This document shows positions 17,163-25,380 of a stretch of DNA of 41,098 nt, piece after piece. Source of the stretch: JAUPVL01 sp964481235 (GTDB taxonomy: Bacteria; Patescibacteriota; Saccharimonadia; CAILAD01; BJGX01); contig CAYZYH010000009.1 of the NCBI GenBank assembly GCA_964481235.1, forward strand, positions 1-41,098. The letters are read 5' to 3'. The notes below the pieces were generated by a model that was not told where the DNA came from, ran no database searches, and was given only the letters and a program-made list of their open reading frames with translations. Both the position numbers and the translations under genes were made by a program. Position 1 is the stretch's first letter. Every line of letters starts with the position of its first letter.

Positions 17163-18074
17163 ATGAACAAACGTGATTACTATGAGGTACTTGGCGTTGA
17201 CAAAAATGCAAGTGCCGACGAAATAAAAAAAGCTTTTCGAAAACAAGCCATCAAGCTTCATCCCGACAAAGAGACTGGTGATGAGGCTAAGTTTAAAGAA
17301 CTTAACGAGGCCTATGAGGTACTTAGTAATGAGCAAAAAAAGGCTGCTTATGACCAGTTTGGGCACGCAGCTGGTGCCGATCAAGCTGGCGGTGGTGCGG
17401 CTGGTGGAGGCAACCCCTTTGGCGGTAGTAATCCGTTTGGTGATGGAGTGCAGTTTGATTTTTCTGGTTTTGGTGGTGGAGGTATGGGCGATATTTTTGA
17501 GATGTTTTTTAGAGGTGCTCAAAACCAGACTCGCGATGTAGAAATTTCCCTCACAATTGATTTTATGGAGGCTGCAGAAGGTACTACTAAAGAGCTAAGT
17601 TTGCGAATTGCCGACAATCAGAAAAACACTAGAAAACAAGAAGAAATAAAAGTAAAAATACCGGCCGGTATAGATGATGGCCAAAGCATAAAGATGGCTG
17701 GCAAAGGTGAGATAAATTCACAAGGACAACGTGGCGATCTGTACGTACATATAAGAGTTCGCCCGCATAAACACCTAAGACGCGAAGGTGCAAACTTAAT
17801 ATCTGAGATAACCCTAGATATTGCCGATGCAGCACTTGGTGCCGAAAAAGATATCGAAACTCTAAAAGGAAAAGTAACGGTCAAAATACCGGCTGGCTCT
17901 CAACCCAATAAAATTGTAAAACTATCTGGTAAGGGGTTGCCATTTGTTGGCACAGATCGTCACGGCGATCATCTTATACTCATACATGTAGAAGTACCAA
18001 AAAAACTCAATGCCAAACAACGTAGGGCTTTGGAGGAATACCGAAAGTCATCAAATAAAAAACACTTTTGGTAG
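17163..18074 (+). CDS. dnaJ: DnaJ / CbpA-type Hsp40 without zinc finger
   Basis: 303 residues. The J domain (1-70) contains the essential HPD in KLHPDKETG. A Gly/Phe/Ala-rich linker (about 73-120) follows, then the two beta-barrel C-terminal domains (VEISLTIDFMEAAEG, VKIPAGIDDGQSIKMAGKG, RGDLYVHIRVRPH, DIADAALGAEKDIETLKG). No CxxCxGxG repeats exist anywhere, so it is a class B J-protein. As the only J-protein here and next to grpE-dnaK, it likely serves as the general DnaK co-chaperone. Confidence 0.92.
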   Translation: MNKRDYYEVLGVDKNASADEIKKAFRKQAIKLHPDKETGDEAKFKELNEAYEVLSNEQKKAAYDQFGHAAGADQAGGGAAGGGNPFGGSNPFGDGVQFDFSGFGGGGMGDIFEMFFRGAQNQTRDVEISLTIDFMEAAEGTTKELSLRIADNQKNTRKQEEIKVKIPAGIDDGQSIKMAGKGEINSQGQRGDLYVHIRVRPHKHLRREGANLISEITLDIADAALGAEKDIETLKGKVTVKIPAGSQPNKIVKLSGKGLPFVGTDRHGDHLILIHVEVPKKLNAKQRRALEEYRKSSNKKHFW

Positions 18075-18104
18075 TATAGTAATATTTTGCTTATCTCGTT
18101 AATA

Positions 18105-18134
18105 TTGCCGTATATACTCTCCAAAGAGTATACT
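18105..18134 (+). promoter_or_regulatory. Promoter with overlapping palindrome for the 18145 gene
   Basis: TTGCCG (18105-18110), an 18-base spacer, then TATACT (18129-18134). An 8-bp inverted repeat TATACTCT-CCAA-AGAGTATA (18113-18132) spans the spacer and the -10 box, so it may be an operator or a short hairpin. Confidence 0.5.
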
Positions 18135-18144
18135 AGAGCATAAG

Positions 18145-18642
18145 ATGTATCATATTCCCCAGATGACCTTTAATCTAATACTCTTTTCACTTTTGGCAGG
18201 CCTTAGCTTACTAGGATTCTTATTTGGTGAAAATCGGCTAAAAACTATTAGTTATGGAGCATTTATAGGTTTTTTTATACTTCAGATCAGCTCAGAAACT
18301 TTTATGGGTGGCTTGTCTTCTAAGGTAGGTTTAAAGATAGAAATTGCCAAATTTATTTTTGTTGGTTTGGTTTGTGCAGCATTGTATTTAGGTTCACTTG
18401 TAGCCCAAAAGAAGGCAAACGATAAGATTCGTTCTATTGCTCTAGGAGTTTTAACAGCATTGTTTATAGTGTCATTTGGTATAAACATACTACCATCTAC
18501 TACTCAAGAAGTATTGGTAACAGATTTTAACCTAGCGGCCTGGATATTCAACTTACGTGTCTATTTTATGGCCGCTCTTACTGTTTGGTTGATAGTTATT
18601 CAATTTATTCCAAATAAGCGCGAAGAAGACAAAAAGAAATAA
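18145..18642 (+). CDS. Multi-pass membrane protein, unknown
   Basis: 165 residues with about five hydrophobic segments (about 8-27, 34-52, 64-86, 96-115, 131-155) and a basic cytoplasmic C-terminus (KREEDKKK). Charged residues are few. No family recognised. An ATG at 18163 is a possible later start, but the promoter spacing fits 18145. It stands alone between dnaJ and the ATP-grasp cluster, which has its own promoter. Confidence 0.7.
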   Translation: MYHIPQMTFNLILFSLLAGLSLLGFLFGENRLKTISYGAFIGFFILQISSETFMGGLSSKVGLKIEIAKFIFVGLVCAALYLGSLVAQKKANDKIRSIALGVLTALFIVSFGINILPSTTQEVLVTDFNLAAWIFNLRVYFMAALTVWLIVIQFIPNKREEDKKK

Positions 18643-18661
18643 CTACAAAATAATAAAAGTC

Positions 18662-18690
18662 TTGATTATAATACCGCAAAATGGTAGAAT
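18662..18690 (+). promoter_or_regulatory. Promoter of the ATP-grasp cluster
   Basis: TTGATT (18662-18667), a 17-base spacer and TAGAAT (18685-18690) with an extended TG. A clear Shine-Dalgarno AAAGGAAG (18703-18710) precedes the GTG start at 18717. Confidence 0.7.
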
Positions 18691-18716
18691 CTTCAGATTA
18701 CGAAAGGAAGTGAAAA

Positions 18717-19628
18717 GTGGCAAAAAATGTATTAATAATTGGTAATGACCCAGATATTGTGAACAGATTTGATTCTGCGGCACTACTAGTTAAAAAAATA
18801 AAAAGTTATGCTAAAAAGTACGATATGAACACTACTTTGGCCTACTTTGAAAACATCACTGTAAGTATAGACGAAAATGGCGTGGCTATGCACGACAAGG
18901 CTACAGGCAAAGAGCTAAAGAGTTTTGATCTAGTATTTTTTAGAAACTGGGTATCTAATGGAGAAAGAGCTAAGGCTATTGCTCACTACCTATTTAACAA
19001 CAAAGTAAAATTTGTAAACTCAGAGGTATTAAACTACCGCTCTCATAGTAAACTTTCGCAGTATGTCATAATGGCTTACGCGGGCCTAAGAGTGCCAAAA
19101 AGTTTTTTTGGATCTGGTACACACATTGTTGAGTTTATGGCGAGTGATAAAAGAAGTTTTAATTATCCAATAATAATAAAAGATATTTATGGCCGACGTG
19201 GTAGTCATAATCACTTAGCTAAAAATGACAAAGAAGTATTGGCTGTCACAAGTGCTAATCCAGAGATAAAGTTTATTGCCCAAGAGTTTATCCCAAATAC
19301 TTTCGACTATAGAGTGTTGGTATTTGATAAAAAGGTGGAGTTGGTAATGAAGCGTGCTCGGCTAAACGACGATACTCATCTTAATAACACATCTCAGGGG
19401 GCAAAGGCTAGCCTGGTAGACACATCTGTTCTATCGCCAAAAGACCAAAAAAGTGCTATTGTAGCAGCAAAGTTATTTAGTCGAGAAATTACTGGAGTAG
19501 ACTTTGTGGTAAATACCGATACAGGAGAGCACATAATATTAGAAGTAAATAACCTTCCACAACTAGAGACTGGTCAGTTTGTAGATGAAAAACTAGAGTC
19601 TCTAACCAAAGTTCTGGCTAGTATGTAA
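18717..19628 (+). CDS. RimK-like ATP-grasp ligase (first of four)
   Basis: 303 residues, GTG start fixed by a strong ribosome-binding site. The ATP-grasp core has PIIIKDIYGRRGSHN (ATP lysine and glycine-rich loop), AQEFIPNTFDYRVLVFD, KRARLNDDTHLNNTSQGA and the Mg-binding ITGVDFVV...IILEVNNLPQ. ATP-grasp ligases join a carboxylate to an amine through an acyl phosphate; the R-x-x-x-D/H-x-N-x-S-x-G-A pattern is shared with RimK glutamate ligases. Thirteen bases before the next gene, with which it is clearly paralogous. The substrate is unknown. Confidence 0.88.
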   Translation: MAKNVLIIGNDPDIVNRFDSAALLVKKIKSYAKKYDMNTTLAYFENITVSIDENGVAMHDKATGKELKSFDLVFFRNWVSNGERAKAIAHYLFNNKVKFVNSEVLNYRSHSKLSQYVIMAYAGLRVPKSFFGSGTHIVEFMASDKRSFNYPIIIKDIYGRRGSHNHLAKNDKEVLAVTSANPEIKFIAQEFIPNTFDYRVLVFDKKVELVMKRARLNDDTHLNNTSQGAKASLVDTSVLSPKDQKSAIVAAKLFSREITGVDFVVNTDTGEHIILEVNNLPQLETGQFVDEKLESLTKVLASM

Positions 19629-19641
19629 GGAGAATTTATTT

Positions 19642-20973
19642 ATGAAAAAGAAGATTCTAATACTATTCGTGGGTGAAAACCCCAAAAAACCCGAAAAAAG
19701 CCCACATAGTATTGCAGAGGCTCTTCAGGAAAGTGCACCGAACCTAGATGTATATTATTCTTTTTACAAAGATTTGGTTTTCAAAATAAAAAATAATATG
19801 GCATTTATAGAAGATTTGAGAAACAAAAAAGACCTCAAAAAATATAATGCAGTTATTTTTAGATTCTGGATAGGATGCCCAGAAGAAGCTACTGCTTGTG
19901 CGCTATATTTACAAAAACATGAGATACCCTTTTTCGACACCGAGATGCTTAATTTTCGAGCACGTGGTAAAGCTGCTGAATATTTCAAACTTTGGTCTGA
20001 TGGTCTGCCTGTACCAGATACTATTTTTTCTGGCAAACATTTAGCTGATAGTCTTAGTAACTCAAAAGATTTTAAGTTTCCACTAGTAATTAAGTCTTGG
20101 GAGGGCTCTAAGGGAAAAAATAATCATTTAGTACACACCCTTGCTCAACTCAAAAAAGTTATAAAAGAAAAACCAGAAGAGCATTGGTTGGTGCAAAATT
20201 TTATACCCAATGAAGGCGACTATAGAGTGGTTGTTTTTGGTGATCAGGTTAGAACTGTTATACATAGAAAAAGAATAAGTGAAGAAAGTCACTTAAATAA
20301 TTCTTCACAAGGTGCCAATGTATTATTAGTGCGCCCAGACTCACTCCCTAAAAGGCTCTTAAAAGATGCTGTTCATGCAACCCAATCTACCAACAGACAG
20401 ATTGCTGGAGTTGATGTAATTGTAAATTTAAAAACCAAAAAGCACTCTATTTTGGAAGTTAACTATGCACCACAAATTAATTCCGGAGCGTTTAAAGAAG
20501 ATAAAATGCAAGCTTTTGCAGAGTTTATAGAAGAGTCGGCAAATAAAAAGCATAAAGCTAAAGAATTTATACCGGCAAAATTAAGGGTAGATTTTCCCAA
20601 ACTAGGGCTATTAGACGTAAAAGCCAAGGTTGATACTGGCGCATACTACAGTGTTTTGCACGTGAGCAAAATAGAGGTAAAAGACCAAGGTAGCGGCAAA
20701 CCTATGCTATGCTTTTACCCTTTAGATGAATCACACAAAGATTACTTACCAGACCCAATCTGCACACAACAATACGAATCTATTGAAGTGTACAACTCAT
20801 TTGGTCAAAAACAATCAAGATTCTTAATATGGCTAAATGTGAGTATTAACGGCAAAACTATAAAAACACGGTTTAGTCTAACTGATCGTAGTGTAATGCC
20901 ACGACCTGTGTTGTTAGGCAGATTTGCATTGCGTCGTCGTTTTGTAGTTGATGTTGATAAACCTATAAGATAA
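19642..20973 (+). CDS. ATP-grasp ligase fused to RimB-like retropepsin domain
   Basis: 443 residues, two enzymes in one chain. Residues 1-300 are an ATP-grasp ligase like the gene before: FPLVIKSWEGSKG (Lys151), QNFIPNEGDYRVVVFG, HLNNSSQGAN and ILEVNYAPQ (Glu282, Asn284). Residues about 310-443 match the retropepsin-like DUF785/RimB family: AKVDTGAYYSVLH with the catalytic DTGA (331-334), and LLGRFALRRRFVVDV near the end. In Pseudomonas, separate RimB protease is known to remove the glutamates that RimK adds to ribosomal protein S6. A fusion of writer and eraser in one protein is unusual. Shine-Dalgarno AAGGAG precedes the ATG. Confidence 0.88.
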   Translation: MKKKILILFVGENPKKPEKSPHSIAEALQESAPNLDVYYSFYKDLVFKIKNNMAFIEDLRNKKDLKKYNAVIFRFWIGCPEEATACALYLQKHEIPFFDTEMLNFRARGKAAEYFKLWSDGLPVPDTIFSGKHLADSLSNSKDFKFPLVIKSWEGSKGKNNHLVHTLAQLKKVIKEKPEEHWLVQNFIPNEGDYRVVVFGDQVRTVIHRKRISEESHLNNSSQGANVLLVRPDSLPKRLLKDAVHATQSTNRQIAGVDVIVNLKTKKHSILEVNYAPQINSGAFKEDKMQAFAEFIEESANKKHKAKEFIPAKLRVDFPKLGLLDVKAKVDTGAYYSVLHVSKIEVKDQGSGKPMLCFYPLDESHKDYLPDPICTQQYESIEVYNSFGQKQSRFLIWLNVSINGKTIKTRFSLTDRSVMPRPVLLGRFALRRRFVVDVDKPIR

Positions 20974-20991
20974 ATGGTACGGTAGAAGAAG

Positions 20992-21897
20992 ATGAAAATT
21001 GTTATACTATCAAGAAGCCCAAAACTTTATTCGCCTCAGCGTTTTGTTGAAGCTGCCAAAAAACGTGGACATGATGCTGTGATTGTAAATCACGCCAAGT
21101 GCTATGTAGATATTGAGCGAAACAAATCTGGTATTGTTTACGACGGCGAACGGCTTGAAAATATCGATGTTGTAATACCCCGTATTGGACCTTCAGTAAC
21201 ATCCTTTGGTAGTGCAGTACTAAGACAATTTGAAATGATGCGTGCATACACATCTGTATCGTCACTTGCCCTAGTGCGCTCACGCGATAAATTGCGTAGC
21301 TTACAGTTACTTGCTCGTTCTGGAGTTGGCATACCAAAAACTGCCTTTGCGCGTCAGTCGCAAGATACCGATGAACTAATAGATTTAGTTGGTGGTGCAC
21401 CGGTAGTAATTAAGCTACTCGAGGGTACGCAGGGTATAGGTGTGGTGTTGGCCGAAACACGTAAGGCTGCTAAGTCAGTTATTGAGGCTTTTTATGGGCT
21501 TGGCGCCAACATACTTATTCAAGAATTTATAGAAGAAGCTCACGGTGCTGACATAAGAGTGATAGTAGTAGGTGATAGGGTGGTAGGTGCTATGATGCGC
21601 AAGGGTCAAGAAGGCGAGTTTAGAAGTAATTTACATCGCGGAGGCACTTCTATGCCAGTAGAACTTACTAAGAAAGAAACTAACATTGCCCTAAAAGCTG
21701 CACGTACACTTGGTTTACCAATAGCGGGAGTAGATATTATTCGCTCTAAGCGGGGCCCACTAGTGCTAGAGGTAAATTCTAGCCCTGGCTTAGAAGGTAT
21801 TGAAGCTCAAACTGGTGAAGATATAGCTGGAGAAATAATAGAATACGTAGTGCAAAAAGCTCAAGGTAAGAGGCGTAAGGATAGAATAGGGGCTTGA
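20992..21897 (+). CDS. rimK: RimK family alpha-L-glutamate ligase
   Basis: 301 residues, very close to classical RimK over its whole length: MKIVILSRSPKLYSPQR, VIPRIGPSVTSFG, ALVRSRDKLRSLQLLARSG, VVIKLLEGTQGIGVVLAET, QEFIEEAHGADIRVIVVGD, RSNLHRGG and LVLEVNSSPGLEGIE. RimK adds glutamates to the C-terminus of ribosomal protein S6 in an ATP-dependent reaction; other RimK relatives ligate glutamate to cofactors or make poly-glutamate. It begins 18 bases after the fused gene and its stop touches the fourth ATP-grasp gene. Confidence 0.95.
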   Translation: MKIVILSRSPKLYSPQRFVEAAKKRGHDAVIVNHAKCYVDIERNKSGIVYDGERLENIDVVIPRIGPSVTSFGSAVLRQFEMMRAYTSVSSLALVRSRDKLRSLQLLARSGVGIPKTAFARQSQDTDELIDLVGGAPVVIKLLEGTQGIGVVLAETRKAAKSVIEAFYGLGANILIQEFIEEAHGADIRVIVVGDRVVGAMMRKGQEGEFRSNLHRGGTSMPVELTKKETNIALKAARTLGLPIAGVDIIRSKRGPLVLEVNSSPGLEGIEAQTGEDIAGEIIEYVVQKAQGKRRKDRIGA

Positions 21898-21902
21898 GTG
21901 TA

Positions 21903-23078
21903 ATGGAGGGTGGTCCACATAGTATTTTGTACTTTAGAGAGGGTAAGGCATCAGACAAAACCCTAAGTAAAGAACCACGCCAAAAACTAATAGATTACAT
22001 TCGAGAAAATGGTGTAGAGCCAGTGGTAGTACGTGGTTTGGAGCGGTTTAATTTTGAAGACGAAACTGTTTTGCCTGATCATCTAGTTGAGACCACCGAA
22101 GATGGTCAACGACACTTTAAGACTGTTCCATACGACGAACCTATTGAAATAGGGAATACTTCTATACGTCGTTATGGGCCAGATCTCGGTATTGGCGCCG
22201 AACAAGCAGGTGCAGTAGTTCTAAACACTCAAAAAGTTCGCGAACTCTCTGAGAAAGACAGGGTAGCTAAACTTTTTTTAGACCACCAACCCCTAACTTT
22301 AGTTTTAGATCCTGATAGATTTTATGACCAAGTTGGCGAGATAGCAACAGACACTATTGTAATTAAGCCCACCAAAGGCCGGGACAGTAAAGACTTATTA
22401 ATAACCAGAAAAAAAGACCTTTTTGATAGTGAGAAGTTTGAAATTACACAAAATGAATCTGGACTATATTTAATAGGTAAGGGAGAAGTTGGTGTAAAAA
22501 TCAGATTAGATACTAGTGAAGGGCATGTTATACAAGAGATGGTAGATACAAGTAAGCCATTTCCTAGCGGAATACATATTATAGAATCTTGCCAAAAACC
22601 GTACGAACTAGGAATTCACAATCCCAAAGAAGTAAGGCTAATGATCTATTGGGATGCTACTAGAGAAGATCAACAACGAATAATTCCTTTTGCAAGAGTG
22701 TTTTATCCAAAAGAAAAAACAGATATGTTTGTTAGGAACAAATCGACCCACGAAGACGAGTGGCTACTTATGGATATTGAAAAAGGATTACCTGCCGATC
22801 TTGATGCTATGGCTAAAGAAGTAGTTGCAGGTATGCTGGAGTACGGCGATGTTAAGTATCTACATGGTGCTATCGATGTGGCCTACGACGGCAATAGATG
22901 GTATCTCATAGAATTGAACGTTCGATATCCCTTACCACCATCGTATGACGAGGCTAGACAAGCCGGAGCTGAGTATTTAGCCGATGTACATAGAAGTAGT
23001 ATGGGTGAGTTATTAGCTAACTCGGCAAAAGATGCCGAAAGAGCTAATAGAGAGCGACGGTTTAGACTTGAAACTTGA
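21903..23078 (+). CDS. Divergent ATP-grasp-like protein (fourth of the cluster)
   Basis: 391 residues from the ATG at 21903; a TTG at 21894 overlapping the rimK stop would add three residues, but AGGGG at 21888-21892 is spaced for the ATG. ATP-grasp features: TIVIKPTKGRDSKDLLI (ATP lysine), VIQEMVDTS, a conserved NPKEVRLMIYWD strand, and the Mg-binding end HGAIDVAYDGNRWYLIELNVRYPLPP. The N-terminal part (1-100) is not recognisable. Position directly behind rimK suggests a related substrate. The ELNVRYP ending resembles carboxylate-amine ligases; a specific activity cannot be named. Confidence 0.75.
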   Translation: MEGGPHSILYFREGKASDKTLSKEPRQKLIDYIRENGVEPVVVRGLERFNFEDETVLPDHLVETTEDGQRHFKTVPYDEPIEIGNTSIRRYGPDLGIGAEQAGAVVLNTQKVRELSEKDRVAKLFLDHQPLTLVLDPDRFYDQVGEIATDTIVIKPTKGRDSKDLLITRKKDLFDSEKFEITQNESGLYLIGKGEVGVKIRLDTSEGHVIQEMVDTSKPFPSGIHIIESCQKPYELGIHNPKEVRLMIYWDATREDQQRIIPFARVFYPKEKTDMFVRNKSTHEDEWLLMDIEKGLPADLDAMAKEVVAGMLEYGDVKYLHGAIDVAYDGNRWYLIELNVRYPLPPSYDEARQAGAEYLADVHRSSMGELLANSAKDAERANRERRFRLET

Positions 23079-23142
23079 AATTATTGGTAAAATCAGGTTA
23101 AATATATAGGTAATACATAAGAATACATATTATTTATAACGA

Positions 23143-23219
23143 GGGTCCGTAGCTCAGTTGGTTAGAGCACCTGCCTTTTAAGCAGGGTGTCGTGAGTTCG
23201 AGTCTCACCGGACCCACCA
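23143..23219 (+). tRNA. tRNA-Lys (TTT)
   Basis: Full cloverleaf: acceptor GGGTCCG pairs with CGGACCC, D-arm AGCTCAGTTGGTTAGAGC, anticodon loop CTTTTAA (TTT), T-arm GTGAGTTCGAGTCTCAC. Discriminator A and encoded CCA at 23217-23219. Confidence 0.97.
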
Positions 23220-23254
23220 TTATAAAAACTCCACAAACGTGGAGTTTTTATAAT
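23219..23254 (+). terminator. Strong hairpin terminator after tRNA-Lys
   Basis: Perfect 16-bp stem (23219-23234 with 23239-23254) with loop AAAC; the right arm holds GTGGAG then TTTTT. The left arm is A-rich, so it could also work on the minus strand. Confidence 0.9.
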
Positions 23255-23328
23255 GGTTATAATTGCCTAAGTAATGCATCTTGTATACTATAGTATTGGT
23301 TTTGTACCCTTCAATCAATGAGGTGAAG

Positions 23329-23829
23329 ATGAGATACTTTTTTGATACAGAGTTTATTGACCGCCCATTTAACCTTCAGCTTATTAGTATTGGCATGGTT
23401 TCTGAAGATGGTAGAGAGTTTTATGGAGAAAATAATGATGTCGATTGGACTCTAGCTAGTTATTGGGTTATGCAGAATGTGGCACCTTATGTAGGGCATT
23501 TTGAAATGGATCTAGTAGACATTCAATTGGGTTTAAGAAAGCTAATTGGAAACGACAGAGAACCAGAGTTTTGGGCTTACAACGGCGCATATGATTGGGT
23601 GCTATTTGCTTGGTTATTTAAGAGTATATTGAATTTTCCTAGGTCTTGGCCCAAGCGACATTATGAGCTTCAGGAGCTAATGGTGCAGGCTGATGCAAGA
23701 GGCTATGCACTAAATAATATTCCTATTCAGAAGGGCCAACATCATAACGCCTTAGAAGATGCAAGATGGAACAGAGAACTCTTTGAGTACCTACATAGTT
23801 TAATGATGAGACCATCAACTACAAGCTAG
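23329..23829 (+). CDS. DEDD-type 3'-5' exoribonuclease, Rv2179c-like
   Basis: 166 residues from the ATG at 23329, chosen because GAGGTGA lies 3-9 bases upstream; the in-frame TTG at 23281 has no such site. Motifs: RYFFDTEFIDR (DxE), LISIGMVSEDGREFYGE, AYNGAYDWVLFAWLF and HHNALEDARWNREL (H-x-x-x-x-D). These are the four acidic residues of DEDD exonucleases, and the order and spacing fit the small Rv2179c-like family of RNA 3' exonucleases. A single-gene unit between tRNA-Lys and comEC. Confidence 0.85.
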   Translation: MRYFFDTEFIDRPFNLQLISIGMVSEDGREFYGENNDVDWTLASYWVMQNVAPYVGHFEMDLVDIQLGLRKLIGNDREPEFWAYNGAYDWVLFAWLFKSILNFPRSWPKRHYELQELMVQADARGYALNNIPIQKGQHHNALEDARWNRELFEYLHSLMMRPSTTS

Positions 23830-23854
23830 AATAATCATTCTGGCTTTTTATTTT
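23824..23854 (+). terminator. Terminator overlapping exonuclease stop
   Basis: AGCTAGAAT-AATC-ATTCTGGCT (one G-T pair) followed by TTTTATTTT; the left arm includes the TAG stop codon. Confidence 0.75.
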
Positions 23855-23886
23855 GCTCAAGCTTGGTGTTAAAAAGCTCATGCTCA

Positions 23887-23892
23887 TATAGT
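23887..23892 (+). promoter_or_regulatory. -10 box of comEC, six bases from ATG
   Basis: TATAGT ends 6 bases before the comEC ATG at 23899, with a TTGGTG 18 bases upstream as possible -35. Transcription would begin at or next to the start codon. Confidence 0.55.
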
Positions 23893-23898
23893 TAACCT

Positions 23899-25380
23899 AT
23901 GCGAAGAAATTTTCAGATAATAATCTTATGCATTGGCTTTTTATTAGGTGTAATATTTGCAGCTAATTATCAAGTAGATGTATGGGTTGTTTTATTTTTG
24001 ATCGTCATTTTCGTTGCAATTGCGACGCTATTTTATATTAAAAGCCCTATTGGATACGTTTTATTCTTGGTAATAGGTATACTTGTAGGCATATGGCGAT
24101 ACGACATATTTTTACATCAACAATTGCCCAGCGCTCTCGTATATGAGAATCAAAAAGTAACTGTAGTCGGCACCGTTGATGGCGAGCCGAGGTGGGATGA
24201 ATATAGAAACTACGTTTTTTATATTAATAATGGCTACATAAACAATAGACCAGTAGATGGCTTAGTGCGTGTAAAATCGATTACCGGTGTTGCAAAAGAA
24301 GGTCAAGTTGTTAAAGCTAGTGGAAAATTAAAGGCCGGCCAAGGCAAAGCAGAGAGCTACATAAGTTATGCCGAAGTAGAGATTGTAAACACAAATCAGC
24401 CAGCTGAGATTAAAATAAAATCAATATTTTTGAGAGGATTGAGTAACACATTGCCACCCGATTCGGCTGCATTTATGTCTGGCATACTAATTGGTGCTAG
24501 AAGTGCACTACCAAAAGCATACACCGATATACTCACATCACTTGGTCTTACGCACATTGTAGCTGTATCTGGCTACAACCTAACCATACTAGTTGGTTTT
24601 TTAAATAGGCGGTTTGCAAAAAATTGGCGATGGGGAAGCTTAGTAGGTTCGTTATGGATAATTTTGGGGTTTGTAATAATATCTGGAGCCAGTGCTTCTA
24701 TACTCCGGGCTGGCATAATGAGTGCAATATTTTTAATAGTGAATTATTATGGCAAAAAACTAAATTTATTAGTGTGTATGTCTATTGCTGCAACCACAAT
24801 GATTATGGCTCAGCCTCAAAGTCTACTTAGCGATATTGGTTGGCAACTTTCCTTTTTATCTTTATTTGGTATTACTGTACTTTCGCCCAAGATATCGTAT
24901 ATATTGCCCGCCAAACCTAAGCTACTTAACGACATACTCTCCGTCACTCTTGCCGCCCAAATAGCAACTGCTGGACTAGTTATTTACAAGTTTGGCCAAA
25001 TAAGCGTCTTAGCACCAATGAGCAACTTAATAATTATGCCAATTATACCTCTACTCATGCTAGTAGGCTTTATTTCGGCAGTTCTAGGTATTTTGTTACC
25101 AAATATTGCATACAATATGTTTGGTGTATATATACACAATATACTTAGCACTATTTTTGACTTACTAGCATATTTGTCTAGACTAAGATTTTCTACTATA
25201 GAATTTATAAATGTACCACTTCGTTATGTAATGGCCTATTATGTAATTATAATAATCTTTGCAATATTAGCGCGTAGAGAACGTAAAATTTCACCTATAG
25301 ATTTTAATCGTGATAAAATAAACAAAGAAGATAACGCCAAATCTAAGGCAGTGAAAGGAGTGCAAGATGTCGGGGCATAG
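23899..25380 (+). CDS. comEC: ComEC/Rec2-family DNA-uptake channel, no MBL domain
   Basis: 493 residues. Two or three N-terminal transmembrane helices, an extracellular OB-like DUF4131 segment (about 80-170: VTVVGTVDGEPRWDEYRNYVFYI), then the Competence domain with many helices (SGILIGARSALP, GLTHIVAVSGYNLTILVGF, ILRAGIMSAIFLI, LLSDIGWQLSFLSLFGI). It forms the inner-membrane channel for single-stranded DNA in natural transformation. The C-terminal metallo-beta-lactamase nuclease domain found in many ComEC proteins (700+ residues) is absent. The end overlaps yebC by 14 bases. Confidence 0.9.
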   Translation: MRRNFQIIILCIGFLLGVIFAANYQVDVWVVLFLIVIFVAIATLFYIKSPIGYVLFLVIGILVGIWRYDIFLHQQLPSALVYENQKVTVVGTVDGEPRWDEYRNYVFYINNGYINNRPVDGLVRVKSITGVAKEGQVVKASGKLKAGQGKAESYISYAEVEIVNTNQPAEIKIKSIFLRGLSNTLPPDSAAFMSGILIGARSALPKAYTDILTSLGLTHIVAVSGYNLTILVGFLNRRFAKNWRWGSLVGSLWIILGFVIISGASASILRAGIMSAIFLIVNYYGKKLNLLVCMSIAATTMIMAQPQSLLSDIGWQLSFLSLFGITVLSPKISYILPAKPKLLNDILSVTLAAQIATAGLVIYKFGQISVLAPMSNLIIMPIIPLLMLVGFISAVLGILLPNIAYNMFGVYIHNILSTIFDLLAYLSRLRFSTIEFINVPLRYVMAYYVIIIIFAILARRERKISPIDFNRDKINKEDNAKSKAVKGVQDVGA

